A stretch of 64,000 bases of DNA from Vitis vinifera (GCF_030704535.1 NC_081808.1:21455501-21519500), one strand, 5' to 3'. Numbered from the stretch's first letter, positions 11,901 through 25,129 are shown. Numbers and translations: made by a program. The notes: a model not told the origin generated them from the sequence alone.

Positions 11901-14549
11901 GTACCACGTAATTTTATAGAATAATGATTTGATACTAGGGTTTACAAATTTGTTTAGTAGATAGCACAGGCACATACACCTGTGTATACAATTTTCTGTA
12001 CACATCTCTTCTCTTACCATACACAAACATGTACGTGCACAATCTTATCTTGAGAATGACATTGTGTTAGAAGAAAAAGTGTGATATAAGGTATCAAGGT
12101 TTGATTTGAGTATCAAAAAGATGGAGGGAATGGAAAGAAAAATGCCAAAAATAGATCTTGGAAGGAATCCACTTTTATGTAACTTTCTGCACTTCCCTCC
12201 TTTTGCACATTCTTTCCTTAATCCAGATGGAGCATACAAATCTTGGATGTGTGGTAAAAAGTAATTAAGAATAAGGACACATGAAGGAAGATAAAAGAAC
12301 TTGAGGTATATGCAAATAACTCTTAATGTGTGTGTAAGACTTGATTGGGATTTGAGATATTAAGGGCCAGTTTGGTATTGTTTTCAAAAACAATTATCAA
12401 AAAGTAGTTTTTAAGAATAATTCTTAAAATCAACTCTCAATTGTTTTCAAGATCAAAATTCTATTTGGGAACTCAAATATGAAAAATAGTTTTCTTAGCT
12501 TATTCTCCATGAAAGTACTGTACACTTATGTATAATGCAAATGTTCTTGAAGTATTTTTCATATTTTCAATTGTTGCTTAGAGCACTCCACAAAAAACAA
12601 CTAAAACCACCTTATTTTCAGAACAAATTCTAAAGTAAATGTTTCCTGTAAAAAATTTGTCAAACATATGCTCTAAGTTAGAAAACTCTTTTCTATTCTA
12701 AAGAACAGAAAAATGTTTTTACAAACAAGCCCTAAAGTTCTGCCTCAAATTTTAAGCCTTACATGCCTTCTGCTACACTAAGGATATGGCTATTGTTTCT
12801 TAATATTCTTTGTGGTCAAACCAAAAGTAAGTAAACATATGGATATAATTTTGTTTGGTTAATGGGCATGTGTTTCCAAATGCCCTCTCCAATGAATATT
12901 AACGGGTGATTTTGGCTGGGGTTGGTTTGGGTTTCCTCTTATTCTTTCTCTACCAAAAGAGAAACCTTTTCTCCATTAGAGTTATAGTGGTTCATGTTGA
13001 ATAGAAAATACAGGCATTTCACTGCAATTAGAATCCTTGAGTGGTAGTTTCTCATTATTCTTCGTCAAATTATTCAGGATCTGGTTTCATGAATACAATG
13101 TGCATGTTTATTGCTCTGCACGTTCATATGAAAGGCTTGGATGTAACCTTCACTTAGTTTCTCCAATAACAGGTGGAAAGGAGGGAGAAGCATCAAACTA
13201 GAAGGTTCTGATCATGCTCCTGTTTTTATGAGTTTAATGGATATCCCTGATGTTGCGCAGCATAGTACTCCATCTTTGTCTGCTAGATATGTTCCTACGG
13301 TTCATGGGTTCCAGCAAACTATTGGTGTGACGTCTCTGTCCTGTTCTTTGTTTGCATCTGCTTCCTTTTTATACACTTCTCAAATTTTCACGTAGTCACT
13401 GTTTTTATGCAGCATCAGTATTAATGAAAAGACAAAAGGCTGAGCAAGTAAAGACCTTCGAGGTATCAAGTTCATTTTCAGATGAAAATATTACAACTAG
13501 AAGTTGCAGTGAGATTCTGAAAAGATCATCCCAAGACTGCTGTATATCTGACCTGCCTTCAGGCGACTTTCTGTCTTCTTCAAATCTGCAATCAGAAGGT
13601 GTCATTCCAAGACTGGATGGGCCCTCCATATGTTCCATTAGTGATTCTTCCAATAGAATTATAACCGCCTCAATAATCAGGCAAACAAAATCAACGCCTG
13701 GCACAGTAACAAAGAAAAAAGCAAGACAAAGTCAATGCTCCCAACTCTCTCTGAAGTCATTTTTCCAGAAAAGTTCCAACGTTAAAGATGGTGTTGATAA
13801 TGCTGCAGCTGATGCGTCACTTGATCAGGCAGATGAGTCAAAGTCTAATCAGAACCCCAACAAGACTTCTATGGGTGATGATGAAAGCAAGAGTTCAAAG
13901 ATGGTGGAGTTGGATGTTAGTGCATCCAATCAGGAACAAGGTGTGGTAATTTCCGGCAGTTCCCCGCAAAGGGATAAAAATGATATAGCTTTAGTGGAGT
14001 GGCAAAGGATTCAACAACTCATGCAGAACAGCATACCTCTTTGTAAGGGCCATGGTGAACCCTGTGTTTCTCGGTTAGCTAAGAAACCTGGTCCAAATCA
14101 TGGACGCAGGTTTTATGTCTGTGCTCGGGCTGAGGTATTATGCTTGTGTTTATATTTATGTCAGCATGCTTTTTATATTTTCTACTCACTTGACGAGTAT
14201 TTCTTGAGCTGCTCTGTTAATATTGAAACATATAGATATTTTGACATTATAAAGATAGCTAAAGGGAGAGATCTTTTGTAATTTTTATTATCCAAAAAAG
14301 AAAAAAAATTGATATGTTTAGAGATGAAGGCTTTTCTTGGGTTGAATTGTGATGAAAACTGGTATTTCTAGGCTTTTTCTTCCTTTGAGTTGCTCTTCTA
14401 TACATGTAGAGTGCAGAAGGAAAGTCATGAATATGTACACACTAACAAAAACTTCTGATTCACCCTTTTAATGGCAGGGACCAGCGTCTAATCCTGAAAC
14501 AAATTGCGGTTACTTCAAGTGGGCTGCTTCAAAATCTAGGCACAGATGA
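8949..14549 (+). CDS. APE2: DNA-(apurinic/apyrimidinic site) endonuclease 2
   Basis: Exonuclease III-family AP endonuclease of base-excision repair; the plant enzyme also trims 3'-blocked ends, including those left during active DNA demethylation. Ten exons: 8949-9056, 9133-9244, 9447-9674, 9975-10060, 11013-11128, 11373-11453, 11700-11900, 13173-13324, 13413-14134 and 14478-14549, in phase throughout, 625 aa. The start [12 protein letters not shown] is the family N-terminus. Catalytic signatures: [10 protein letters not shown] (exons 1-2), [11 protein letters not shown] (exon 4), VGDLNIAP (exon 5), YGSRIDHIL (exon 7), GSDHAPVF (exon 8). C-terminal extras typical of APE2: a PIP-box QLSLKSFF for PCNA (near 13745) and a GRF-type zinc finger with [18 protein letters not shown] and NCGYFKWA (exons 9-10). 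Introns 4 and 7 are long (about 1 and 1.3 kb) and hold repeats. The 14134 donor is followed by read-through frame that is not coding. Confidence 0.95.
10061..11012 (+). other. APE2 intron 4, repeat-rich
   Basis: A 952-bp intron. It is AT-rich at about 10350-10560 (a segment resembling dispersed plant repeats) and has a short CT run at 10713-10730. No coding potential was recognised. Confidence 0.5.
11228..11278. repeat. Compound TA/TG microsatellite
   Basis: Alternating short (TA)n and (TG)n runs in APE2 intron 5. Seen directly; likely length-variable between accessions. Confidence 0.85.
12363..12733. mobile_element. MITE-like insertion in APE2 intron 7
   Basis: About 370 bp of AT-rich sequence. 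It begins GGGCCAGTTTGGTATTG and ends, read on the other strand, GGGCTTGTTTGTAAA. The imperfect inverted ends and the RGGGC..GTTTGG style are common among hAT-like miniature elements of woody plants. I could not find a clean 8-bp target duplication, so the boundaries and class are tentative. It carries no gene. Confidence 0.45.
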
Positions 14550-15324
14550 CGCTGGTGATTAATTATTTGCCGGCTGGTCAGTCTCTGACAGTTTTGGCTG
14601 AACGGATCTGAAGCCCTCGATTCCCCACTAAGCCTTGATCTAGTAGTAGCCCTTTGATGATGCAGGCAGATTATTAGATTCTGGGAAAATTGTGTTGCTA
14701 AAAGGTATTCCTGTTCATATCTCGTATTTAATTTTTCCTTTAATACGATGTCAGAGGTATTACCGTTTTTATATCCTTTCTCGATCTATCATCATCAACA
14801 CTTACCAGGATTATCATCATTAAAATCTAAGATTTTTTTATAATAATTTCTTTTAATTTTGTATTAATAATAATTTCACCAATGATTTTATGGCATGACT
14901 CATCCCACCGAACCATAAAGGGTAAAAGAAAAGGAAGGAAAAAAGATGATACGGAAAAAGAAAAAGAGGAGAAAAAGATAAATATTATATTATTATAAAC
15001 GAGTTTGGATAAAATCAATTGATTAAAAATGATAAAATAATGTTAAATTTGTGAATTTAATTTTTTTAATATTTTATTGAAAAAATAATTTATTTTAAAT
15101 ATAAATGTTATTTTTCATTTTAAGTATTTATAAGAATATTTTAAAAATAATAAAAACAAAAAATTTAAAAAAGAAAAATGATAGGATTAAATTCCCAAAA
15201 TTAGATTTTCCGTCACCTTTTTCAATCTGATAACCTTTTGGAATATCTAGAATTTGGCCTCGCCCAAGACTCTTAAGACTGATGTACCGTGAGGGAGTTG
15301 CAACCATTATTCCATCTCTCAACC
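14550..15324. other. Intergenic, APE2 3' flank to RING gene 5' flank
   Basis: The left part should contain the APE2 3' UTR. From about 14820 to 15180 the sequence is strongly AT-rich with homopolymer runs. No gene or structured repeat was recognised. Confidence 0.5.
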
Positions 15325-15825
15325 ATGATTTCCGCGGTAGATGAAATTCGCAGGCTTCTCGAGTCATCATCGGAGGAGTCAATTTATAGAAGCCTGACCA
15401 CAACCATATGCGCCTTCGTCGCAGGCTTCGGCATGGCATTTGTTTTCGGTGCCTTCATCGTCAGTTGCACAATCCGAAGGCTCCGAGGGTACGGTGACGA
15501 ATCACAACATCATGGCTCAACCGCATCGGCCGCTTCTTCGTCGGGACAACGCCGCCGCGAGCATGTGGTTGCCATACCAGTGCACATATACGGCCCCGGA
15601 CCGTCATCCTCGTGCGCTGCTACGACGTCGTATGAGTTACAGGCCTGCGCCATATGTTTGTGTGAGTACGAGAATGGGGAGCGCGTGAGTGTTCTGCCTC
15701 GATGTAAGCACATGTTCCACAAGGACTGCATCGAACAGTGGGTGCCCGTGAAGTCGGTGAATTGTCCCATTTGTAGGGCTCCGACGGTAGGCGGAGACGC
15801 ATGTTCGGCGTGGATGAATTGCTGA
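15325..15825 (+). CDS. RING-H2 finger protein, ATL-like E3 ubiquitin ligase
   Basis: Probable membrane-anchored E3 ubiquitin ligase that moves ubiquitin from an E2 to target proteins. Intronless, 166 aa from the ATG at 15325 (MISAVDEIRR); the frame opens earlier but without an upstream ATG. A hydrophobic segment, about residues 24-48 (TICAFVAGFGMAFVFGAFIV), is a predicted transmembrane helix, followed by basic residues (TIRRLR). The C-terminal RING-H2 runs CAIC, then C and H in LPRCKHMFH, HKDC, and CPICRA, with the conserved Trp in IEQWV. This is the C3H2C3 order. One TM plus one RING-H2 in a short intronless gene is the ATL layout, although the GLD motif is not obvious. The substrate is unknown. 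Isolated gene with no partner nearby. Confidence 0.85.
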   Translation: MISAVDEIRRLLESSSEESIYRSLTTTICAFVAGFGMAFVFGAFIVSCTIRRLRGYGDESQHHGSTASAASSSGQRRREHVVAIPVHIYGPGPSSSCAATTSYELQACAICLCEYENGERVSVLPRCKHMFHKDCIEQWVPVKSVNCPICRAPTVGGDACSAWMNC

Positions 15826-18800
15826 TAGGAGTTGAGAACCCATCACCACCTGCATTGTTGGTCCTCAACTTCCCAAGCAGTGGGATGACGATTTCAAATT
15901 CTCGATGATCCATAACAAAAAGGATGGACTTTGAGCCTTTGTATTTCAATACATAATAACCTATTTGATTATTTTTTACATTTTAGCTATTTCTAAGTCA
16001 ATTTTTTGACATAGTCTTTTTCTGAACCCTTGTCAATCAATTTTTAGATTGAACTTTAGAATACACCTTTTGAATTAATAATGACATAAATATATTCCAC
16101 ACGAAATTAAAGGAGAAAATCTTTTTACATGTTTATCTAAAAACCATATTATAAAACATAGAAAAATAAGAAAGTCAAATGGATAAACTTATCTACAATT
16201 ATGAACCTAATTTTATAGCTAAGTGGAGAGTGGTTGTTGTGACTTTGTACCAGAGTCAACCAAACCTTACCCACAAATAAAAAGCTTAAATAATAATAAG
16301 AATTAATAAAATTGTAAATAAATGAAGACTAAAAATAGAAAACTCTTATCCATAAATATCAATTCCTTAGTTCTAAGTTACTAAAGTTTTGAGTTTTGAG
16401 ATGTATTTCAACTTTTAATATGAAAGATGCTTTTTTTTGTTATGTTTAGTAGTATGATTTAAAAATAATTTATTTTTTTATTTTTAAAAACAAAATATTG
16501 TTTTAAAATTTTATCAATTTAAAAAAAATAAAATTTAAATATTACTCCATTTAATCATATTTTCTAAAATTTGTTTCTAAGTTAAAGAATTTAAAAAATT
16601 TAAAATAAGTTTTAAAAAACATGACCAAACGGACTACCTAAATTTTTGTTCATCTTCCCGCATAGGCAGTTTTTTCGGATCAAATTATCCATTTTTTTTT
16701 ATTCTTTTCTATTCATCTATTTATAAAATACATAGTCTTGGGTTAGTTACAAAGGATAATGCTAGTGGCTCCTAGGTTGCCTCCAAAGATGATATATGTC
16801 ACTCTCAAAAGGAAGTAGGACACCAAATTCTTCTATACTTGGGTGATGTGGATTTGTTGTGCACCGATAGGGGTAGTTAGTTTCACCTGTTGTCTTTTGG
16901 CTCCCAAGTTTGACATTCTTTCCGTTAAGCCAATGCCTCTCAACCAAGGTGGTGTTGATTAGCACAAAAAGAAAACTTCCAAATTCATGTTTCAAATAAT
17001 TAATAGTTTTTCTTAATCATTTTCAATTCAAAATTAAAAAATGACTAGGAGTCACCACTTATTTTGTTTTATTATTATTATTTTTAAAATGGTAAACAAA
17101 ATAAGAAAGAAAACCTTAAATGTGACTCCTTATTCTAAAAAGATGGTCTGTGAAAAATCAAAACGGGGCTCAGGGGTCAGGTTACTTATTGGGAAGGTAC
17201 GGTAAAAACCATAATACCCTTTTAAGCCCCTAAAAATAGGTATTGACTAATAAAATGAAGCACACGTGATAATTGATTAATTAAACGTTGATACCAAAAG
17301 ATGATCGTACATTGGGAACCAAAACAAAGCATGGAGAATGGTCAGAGTGAGAGCGGATATGTACCTTGGCAGCAAGCAAGTAATGTGCTATCATGAAATG
17401 AGGTTAGTGCACAAGAATGAATGTAAAATATATCACAATGCATCATCAAACAGAATATGAAATCACCAATGGCACACATGACATTTCACTCAAGTTCATT
17501 TTTATTGTAAGTAAAACTTCTTTGATGTTGGGCTTCCACCAAAGCTCAATTTATCTTTCATGAATTAGTCTCACAAATTCTATTGTTTTAAAATTATATA
17601 TATATATATATATATATAAAATCATTCTTGCTTATGTAAAATTAAGAAAAATAGAAGATTATTTGAAAATCAGAGTGGAATTAAAACTGTTCGAGAGAAA
17701 ATTGGATTTTTGAAATTTAATTAAAAATTGGAGTCTCAAAGATTATTTGAAAATTGGAGTCTTAAGAATTAAATTTAAGGATTGGAAACTTGGAAATTAA
17801 ATTCGAAAGAAATTGGAATTTTTTAAAATTATTTGAAAATTTAAGTTTTGAAAATTAAATTGAAGAATTGGAATGGAAATTAAATTTGAAAGAAATTAGA
17901 ATTAAAAATTATTTGAGAAGTTGAAACTATGAAAATTAGATTATATAAATTGAAATCTTGGAAATTATTGGAAGGTGAAATTTTTTTATATCATTTTTGT
18001 ATATTCAAGTAATTTATTTTTTACCCAATCTCATGTTGTATGTTCACTTGTATCTTACTTTTCTTGGTATTCATGTTTTATTAATCAATTACCATAATTT
18101 CCTCAATTGTAGACACTATATATGATTTAAAGGAGTGCTACGACTTATCATTGTACTTTCCCGATAGATAATCTCTTTTAAAAAATAAACTAAAATAAGT
18201 GACGATTCTAACTTTTTAAAAATAAGTTTTCCACCAATAAAAAACGTGTCTCACCATCGAATGAGAACGCAAGTGAAAAATACGGATTTGCTGGATGCTA
18301 AAGAATATGACATGATAACCCACGACTCTTAATTTTGTAAAAAAGTTCATGAGATATTAAATTAGGTAATGCCATGATATGTTTGAATGTTAGTGTATAT
18401 GTGCTGTAGGTTGAATTTGTGTAGTAGGAACAATGTATTTGTGTCATAATTAAACTTTATAATAAAAGTATTAGTATTAAAAACACTATTTTATACCTCA
18501 TTGGCATTAATATTAATACACATTATGAGTGTCCGTTTTCTTAAAAAAAAATCATAAAATTTTAAATTATGTTGTATCGTAGTATATCGTAAATTTATTA
18601 TAATTATATTGTAGGTGTACTGCATTTGCTTTATAACTAAATTTTGTAATAAAGTATTCATATTAGAAATGTGTTTTTTATGAAACCAAGGTTTGGTTAA
18701 TCTCAATTTTGATGATAACAAAATAAGGTTTTAAAATTTGATCATGTGTAATGCATCATAGTTATAATATTTTTATATTATAATATTAATGTATTTATAT

Positions 18801-20727
18801 AATAAGTATAATATGATCCATTGATGTACAATAGAATCCTAATGATCCTTTTATGCTATTTTTGGTAGATTAATTAAAATTGGTGACCTTTTAGGATAAT
18901 TATCACCTTTGAAAAAAAAAAAAAAAAAACAAACTCCTAAATGATGGTTGTGATTTTGATGAAGTGGTGAAAGGAAAGCAACACCAAACATCATCAAAGA
19001 GAAAATTCAGAAAACGAAAAGGAAAGAGAGAACGTGCAAACTCACACTTCGTGATGCCTGAGCAAGGGAAAACGACATCGTATTGGATGTCGTTGCGACA
19101 GAAAGTTGAAAACTGAGAAGTGAAAACCCCAAGAGAGCCTCTTTCTGATTCACTCGTCGCAAGAAAAACCAAACGGTGATTTTCCCCTTAAGTTTCGATG
19201 AAGAAAGGACACCTGTACACTTGAGCAACATTGACCGGAGGAGAGAAGGGGTGGAGGCCCTGGAGGGTTTTGTGGGCAAAAACAGTGACAGCAACAGGGC
19301 GTGGCCATGGTGGTTGGAGCTGTAATAGTCATCGCTGATGGGGTGCTTTAATTGGAGGTCATGGTCCATGAGCTGATGCACATGGCGTCCGACACAGGTT
19401 GGGTGGGAAATGGGCCTAATGACTGATAGGGATGTGATCTCAGTATACAAATGAGTGGGTTAACTCCCCAGGTTGGGCAGCCAACCCAAGCTTAAAATCG
19501 TTAACCCACAGCCTATCAATTACCCCCTCCGCTATAAAATCAGCACCCAGATTCCCCATTTGTAAATGCATATTCCCTCTAGACTCTACACTCCACACCA
19601 ATCAATACTTAAAATTTCCACATTTACAGGCTCCAAACTAGTCTGGCCTTATTGGAGCAATCACGACGCCTAATAGGACATAAGGGGAAATGGAAATGGG
19701 CCTACACAACCTGAATTCTTACTCAATGATTTCATGGATTACTACCAGGTCTGTTTGCTTCAGCAACTTCTTCAAACTTTGCATTATTACTATTATTTGA
19801 TAGATATCCATAAACAAGTGGCGTAAGACGAATGATCAGAGACGATGAAAGAGATTGGTTTAGAAAAGCAACAAGATGGAGGTGAAGGTGGTGACAGAAG
19901 ACAAGTACTCCATTGAAAACGACTTGATACATAGCCAGAGCCAGAGATAGATTTCTGAAAATCAGAAATGTGAATAAAAGTATAAAGCAGAAAAGAGATT
20001 CAGTGATTCACTTCCCTCAGGACGACTAAAGATTTTTTATTTTATTTTATTTATTTTGGGTGATTTATGCCCAATTAGGGATGAAAAATATTTTATACAC
20101 ATTTTATTTTATTTATTATATAAATATTACTAAGCATTTATTAAATGCAGATTCTTAATTTTGTGTGATGAACATACAAAGAACAATGTAAAAAGAAATC
20201 GAGATTGTAATGTTCTTGACTCTTGAATGGTGTGATGGGGACGATTATGATCATTGTCTGGATAATCTTCTTTTTAAAATAAAAAAATAAAAAAATTAGG
20301 ATCTTATTGCTGACCTTCATGATATGGGTTGGCAGGATAATTAAATCCCTAAAATGGTTAAATTAGGAAATGGTATTACATCAAGATGATAATATACAAG
20401 ACACTTTCATGTCATAAGCCACAGCCACATGAAGTTGAAGATGACCGTCATTTCCAATGACAAGGCGGCCGTATGTACAAATAGATATATTCAATTGGCA
20501 TACAATGCGCCATGGAAGATATCATCTTGACAATGATGTTAAAGCCATCCTAGACCTTCAATGGTTCATTATTCAATGTTACGAAAATGTTGATGATACT
20601 AGCTTTTACCGGCACCTCTTGATAGTCAAATTACGGTTAAGAATGCACAAAAGACAGTTTTCTAATTAGCAAACTAAAATGATAGTATATATAGTCAATG
20701 GTATGATGAAAGTATCTCAAAATTTTA

Positions 20728-20769
<42 letters not shown>

Positions 20770-22310
20770 AAAAAGTAAGAAAAACATTCAATGAATGGAA
20801 CAAAGTTATAATTCAATTGTAATATTCTTTATAGTACAATGAAACAGTTTCTTTTATCCATGGATGTAAATAGGATCGGTCAAATTATATTAAAATCTTG
20901 TATATTTCTATGTGTGGATTACACAATATGGTCATGGTGCATATAATCACACGAGAGAATTAGTTCCAAAAATCCTTCATTTTTTGCATAGCAAATCACT
21001 GTTCCTTTGGTGGCTAGGTCCAATCCGAAAGGCCTTGTTTGTCTGTGACCAGAAGTGGATAGTAGCACTGTTCAATCGAGCTGTACATCACAGGATCAAA
21101 TTTTTTGGCCCCGCACAAGAACGAAAAAGATCACCCAAACAAGAGATTTTTTGAGGGGGGGAGCCAGCAGGTGGGCTGCGGTGCGGGCACACAAATAATT
21201 AAAGTGAAGAACCCCAAAGTCTCAAAGTCCGTGGTCTTAATGAAAAGACTTTTAATCTCTTAGTTGCCCCTAAAGCTGTTTAATATATTCTATTCATTGA
21301 ATGTCTAACCTTATACACAAACTCCACATGTGAAGAGGGGTTGCACCATCAACTTGCCGCCTAGTCGCAGCCACGCTAGACGACTTTTTATCCCTCTAGA
21401 AGAAAAAGATTATAAAGCGGACAAAGCTGTCGAAGAGACGAGTGGTGATATAAAGTTGAGCAGAATCACCTCTTTGTTAGTGTCTTTTCAACTTGGATGG
21501 GTGGTTCACACTTCACTTTTATTTGCTTTTGTTTTTTCTTCTTCCTTCTCCACCATCTCCTTACATTAAAGATTTTTAGACTACTCAGATGATACCATTT
21601 GTGCCAGAAAAATTACTGAAAATTGCTATCAATTAGTGTGATGGGTGAAAGCAACCTGCACCCACAAGTGCTGGCTACGTAACTTAATCAGAAAAGTCAA
21701 TTTATTAAGTGGAAATTTTGTTTGTTTGATGCGAGGGTATTGGGGTGAGTATTGACTTGGTAATTCGAATTCAATGATGGAAACAAGTGGCTTCGAAATT
21801 AAATATATTTGCCAATCGCATAATTAGCGTATTATGTTTATTAAATTTATTGTATGACATTTTGTTCAGGTCACGTTGTTGTCGGCACAATTGGCCTTGT
21901 ATGGGCAGTGTGTACAAGGTCATGCATGAAGGGAAAATTTGGCCGCGTTCCCACGGAGACCCAATTCTGGACGTCGGTGCATACCTTTAAGTGAATAAAT
22001 TGTCTATTTGACAAACTGAATCTTATTATAAACTCACTCGAAGATCTAATAAATCCAAAAAAGACAGAAAAAGGATAAATAAACAGCTGTACCCGCGTGG
22101 TAGTGTGGAAAATGGGCGAACGGACACGTCAGACGCGTTGCAATTTCGCAATTAAAACCGGCGATGGAATTATGGAAATGGATAAGCAGTTTGCTGACTC
22201 AGCAGCACAGCAGCACCCGACAGTGCCACCGGATAAGCACTTGTACTCTATTTTCTGTTTTTAAGTTTTAAGTCCATAAACTTAACCATGGTTAAATCTT
22301 TACTCTCTCG
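15826..22310. other. 6.5-kb AT-rich intergenic region
   Basis: No gene that I can support. Contents seen: TA microsatellites at about 17594-17619 and 20731-20763; a run of diverged short repeats at 17640-17990; a poly-A stretch near 18911; a GC-richer patch at 18950-19930 that contains open minus-strand frames (19007-19450, 19732-19932) without recognisable domains; and TATA-like CTATAAAA near 19530. The patch may be a decayed gene or a non-coding transcript; the sequence alone does not decide. Confidence 0.4.
17640..17990. repeat. Degenerate short tandem repeats
   Basis: Repeated variants of GAAATTAAATTYGAAAGAAATT alternating with ATTATTTGAAAATT and TTGGAGTCT-like pieces. Units are roughly 50-65 bp and badly diverged. 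Seen by eye; the unit length is approximate. Confidence 0.45.
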
Positions 22311-22320
22311 TTTATATATA
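22311..22320 (+). promoter_or_regulatory. TATA box of the DnaJ gene
   Basis: TTTATATATA lies 54 bp upstream of the start codon and is followed by GTCAACC. An ACGT-containing motif (GACACGTCAG) lies near 22123. The spacing suits a short 5' UTR. Confidence 0.65.
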
Positions 22321-22373
22321 GTCAACCCACCTCCCCGCCGCTCTCCCATCATAACTTTTTAACACACTGTATA

Positions 22374-22862
22374 ATGCTCTCTGCATCTTCTCCTTCATTT
22401 CTCCGGCCATCTCCTCGCTTCACCGGCAGAGCTTTTTCTCCGGCGCCGCCGCGTGTCAGCTACCGTCAGCCCTGTGTTTCCGCCGTTTACACCTCCACTG
22501 AAAGAGCGAGGCCCTCTTACCTGAGCCTCGCCGAAACGGCGTCGTGCGCCTCTCTTTATGAGATCCTTGGCATCCGTATGGGCGCCACCAGTCAAGAGAT
22601 CAAGTCGGCGTACCGGAAATTGGCTAGAGTTTGTCATCCTGATGTTGCTGCGATCAGCCGGAAGGATTCGTCAGCCGATGAGTTCATGAGGATCCACGCA
22701 GCTTACTCGACTCTCTCTGATCCTGAGAAACGCGCCGATTATGACAGGTCGCTTTTTATGCGGCAACAGCCGATCGAATCTTACGCCGGCATTTCTTCTC
22801 CGACGATGTCCGGATTTTCCGGCTATACTCGCCGAAATTGGGAAACGGATCAGTGCTGGTAG
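22374..22862 (+). CDS. Chloroplast J-domain protein, DnaJ 11 type
   Basis: Small co-chaperone that stimulates Hsp70 ATPase in the plastid stroma. Intronless, 162 aa. Residues 1 to about 45 are rich in Ser, Pro, Arg and Ala with few acidic residues (MLSASSPSFLRPSPRF), as in a chloroplast transit peptide. The J-domain is at about residues 60-126: ASLYEILGI, then IKSAYRKLARVCHPDVA with the diagnostic HPD at 88-90, then AYSTLSDPEKRADYD. There is no Gly/Phe region or zinc centre, so it is a type III J protein. Size, transit peptide and C-terminal tail (YTRRNWETDQCW) match the plant chaperone DnaJ 11, chloroplastic family (Arabidopsis J11), which is stress- and light-responsive. Start chosen as the first ATG after the TATA box. 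Confidence 0.9.
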   Translation: MLSASSPSFLRPSPRFTGRAFSPAPPRVSYRQPCVSAVYTSTERARPSYLSLAETASCASLYEILGIRMGATSQEIKSAYRKLARVCHPDVAAISRKDSSADEFMRIHAAYSTLSDPEKRADYDRSLFMRQQPIESYAGISSPTMSGFSGYTRRNWETDQCW

Positions 22863-25129
22863 GGAATTGATTTAGTCACTAATCAAGATTATGTGAGTGA
22901 TTGCTAGAGATTGAAGCTCAGAAAATTGCTTGCTTGTACATAATTTGGTGTCCATACAAAATGAAGAAGCCTAATACACAGGAAGCGCTAACGCCAAGCT
23001 TCCCAGTTGAAATCAAAGCCGATTATTTAGTTCATGGCTTGATAAGGACTCATAGGGCTGTAATGATTTTTCCCACGGTGCTTATGAACGTGTAACACGC
23101 CCAGTTTCGAGATGAACCACTGTAATATAATATTACTTCTTAATAACAGTTTACATAAAAAGAGAATTTTATTCCTATTATTTTCCTTTTTCCTATTTCG
23201 AAGAATTCTTTCATTTCCTTTCGGAATTTTATGCTGATTTAATCCGTTTATCACTTTTTTGGTGAATATTTTTGAACCTTTATTGTGTTCACTTCATCAA
23301 AATTAATTTGCTTACCTAGAAGGAGTAATTTTAGTAATTAATATTATTAATTATTAATTATTTTTCTAAGTTCATAAAAGAATAAACTGATCAACCATAT
23401 TAAAATAAAATATGTTTGTTATTAATTTGGTGGTCTAATAATCCAGTCGGTGTTCATATTAAATTCAATGATTATTTATATAAAATAATTGGTGGTGGCA
23501 AATAGCTACCGTGCAGGATCAAAAGGGGGAAATCGTAAAATTCAATGAAAAGTCTTTTGAATTCATAGCTTCTACATTTTCGAAGATTGATTTGGAACAT
23601 TTATGAAAGGGAGAAAACATAGAAAAGGGCAATTTCCAGAAGCCTTTTTACTAGTCAACTTGGGAGAAACGGAACCTGTCGCCTTGAATCTACATGCACC
23701 CATTAGGAACGTTATTGTACAATTTCCACAACACAAATCCATTCTATGTTGGCATTGACAGGGATATTATTACCAACTTCACAAGAAATTGGAGCCAAGA
23801 ATTTATTTTATTTGTTTTTTAGCTCGAATTTTCTTTCCTTCCTTTCCTTCGTTTCCGGGTCTAAAATGCGAGCAGAATTTGGACCAAGTAAAATGATTTT
23901 TTATCAATTTTTTTTAGTGGCCATTGGAAGTTTCAACTCAGCGGAGCAATCAGAGCTTCTATCGGAACAAAAAGAGCCTCACAGCTTTTAAAAAACTGAT
24001 CCCAAATGTTCGATAAATTCAAATAGCTGAGAGGCCAGCATGGAAAGAAGATTGTGAAATCAGCAAATAGTAAAACAATATTAGTCAAAATAAAAAATTG
24101 AAATGTGACCGTCAAGGATGTCTTGTGACACAAATTGGATGATGGCTCTTGGATTTCATCAAGAATTTCTCTCCCCAATTTAAGGAAAAGGGCATCATGG
24201 GGTGGTTTTTTAATTGAAACCCAACTCCATGATGAGACGTGGTGAAAAGACATTACGATTCCGGTTTAGAAGTCAACACCCTTCTGCCCGGATAACGAAG
24301 TCGACCCAACCATGAGAAAAAGAGGACACTTTTATTGGGAAATTATTAGTGGCAGTTGGGATAGTCGGAGATGAGACAATGGGGTCGCAAAATTCACAAA
24401 AGCTTACCCTACCCTAAATTTAATGTATATTAAATTCCCGTTTTAGAAGAAGGTCACCCGTCGTCTTATAAAAAAGCAATGCAAAAGAATGAGCGGTCGG
24501 TGGAAGGCACTGATCTCAGTTAGCCCACATAATGTAACCTGTTATGGGTAACGGTCGTTATGGTCATAGCCTTCTCAAAGAAGTTTTCATGAGACTAGCT
24601 TGGCATTTACGTTTGCGTTTGCATTTGCATTTATGTGCAAATGAGGGAATGTGTACTATTCTTGGCCTGTTGGGTGCGGATTCCTTTAGCCTAATTTATA
24701 AATTGGTGTGCCAAACACAGTTAGGCTATAGTTTTTTGTAGGGGTATGAGGGTTGGGTACCAAAAATATTCGAAGAATTCAACCAACACGTGCTAGGAGA
24801 AATTACAAAAATACGGACTAGTGTGATAGGTTACCAGAAAAAGGGCGCCGGCCGCATCTCACACGTGGACGCTTGAGAGATGTTTACTAGAACAAGAAAC
24901 AACCTTTTTTTTTATCTTTTATTTTAAAATTGTTAAAATTTTTGTTTAACTTATATGATTGTCTTTATTTTAAATGGATGTAGATTATTGATGTGGGCCC
25001 CTCACTGCCATTCCACACCTTATCCTTGTCTGCGTCCATGACCCAACTGTTTGGATGGTGAAACATAGGACTAAGCGGATAGTACGTTTGGTTCCAAGGT
25101 AGTAGATTAATTGCACACCAGGTAATGAG
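22863..25129. other. Intergenic region right of the DnaJ gene
   Basis: The start should be the DnaJ 3' UTR. The rest is AT-rich; the short GTTTGCGTTTGCATTTGCAT run near 24610 is the only local repeat. Open frames at 23746-23991, 23933-24253 and 24544-24741 show no recognisable protein features. Confidence 0.4.

Noticed and set aside
15510..15949. Minus-strand open frames over the RING gene
   Set aside because: Antisense shadows; the plus strand holds an intact RING-H2 with all eight ligands.
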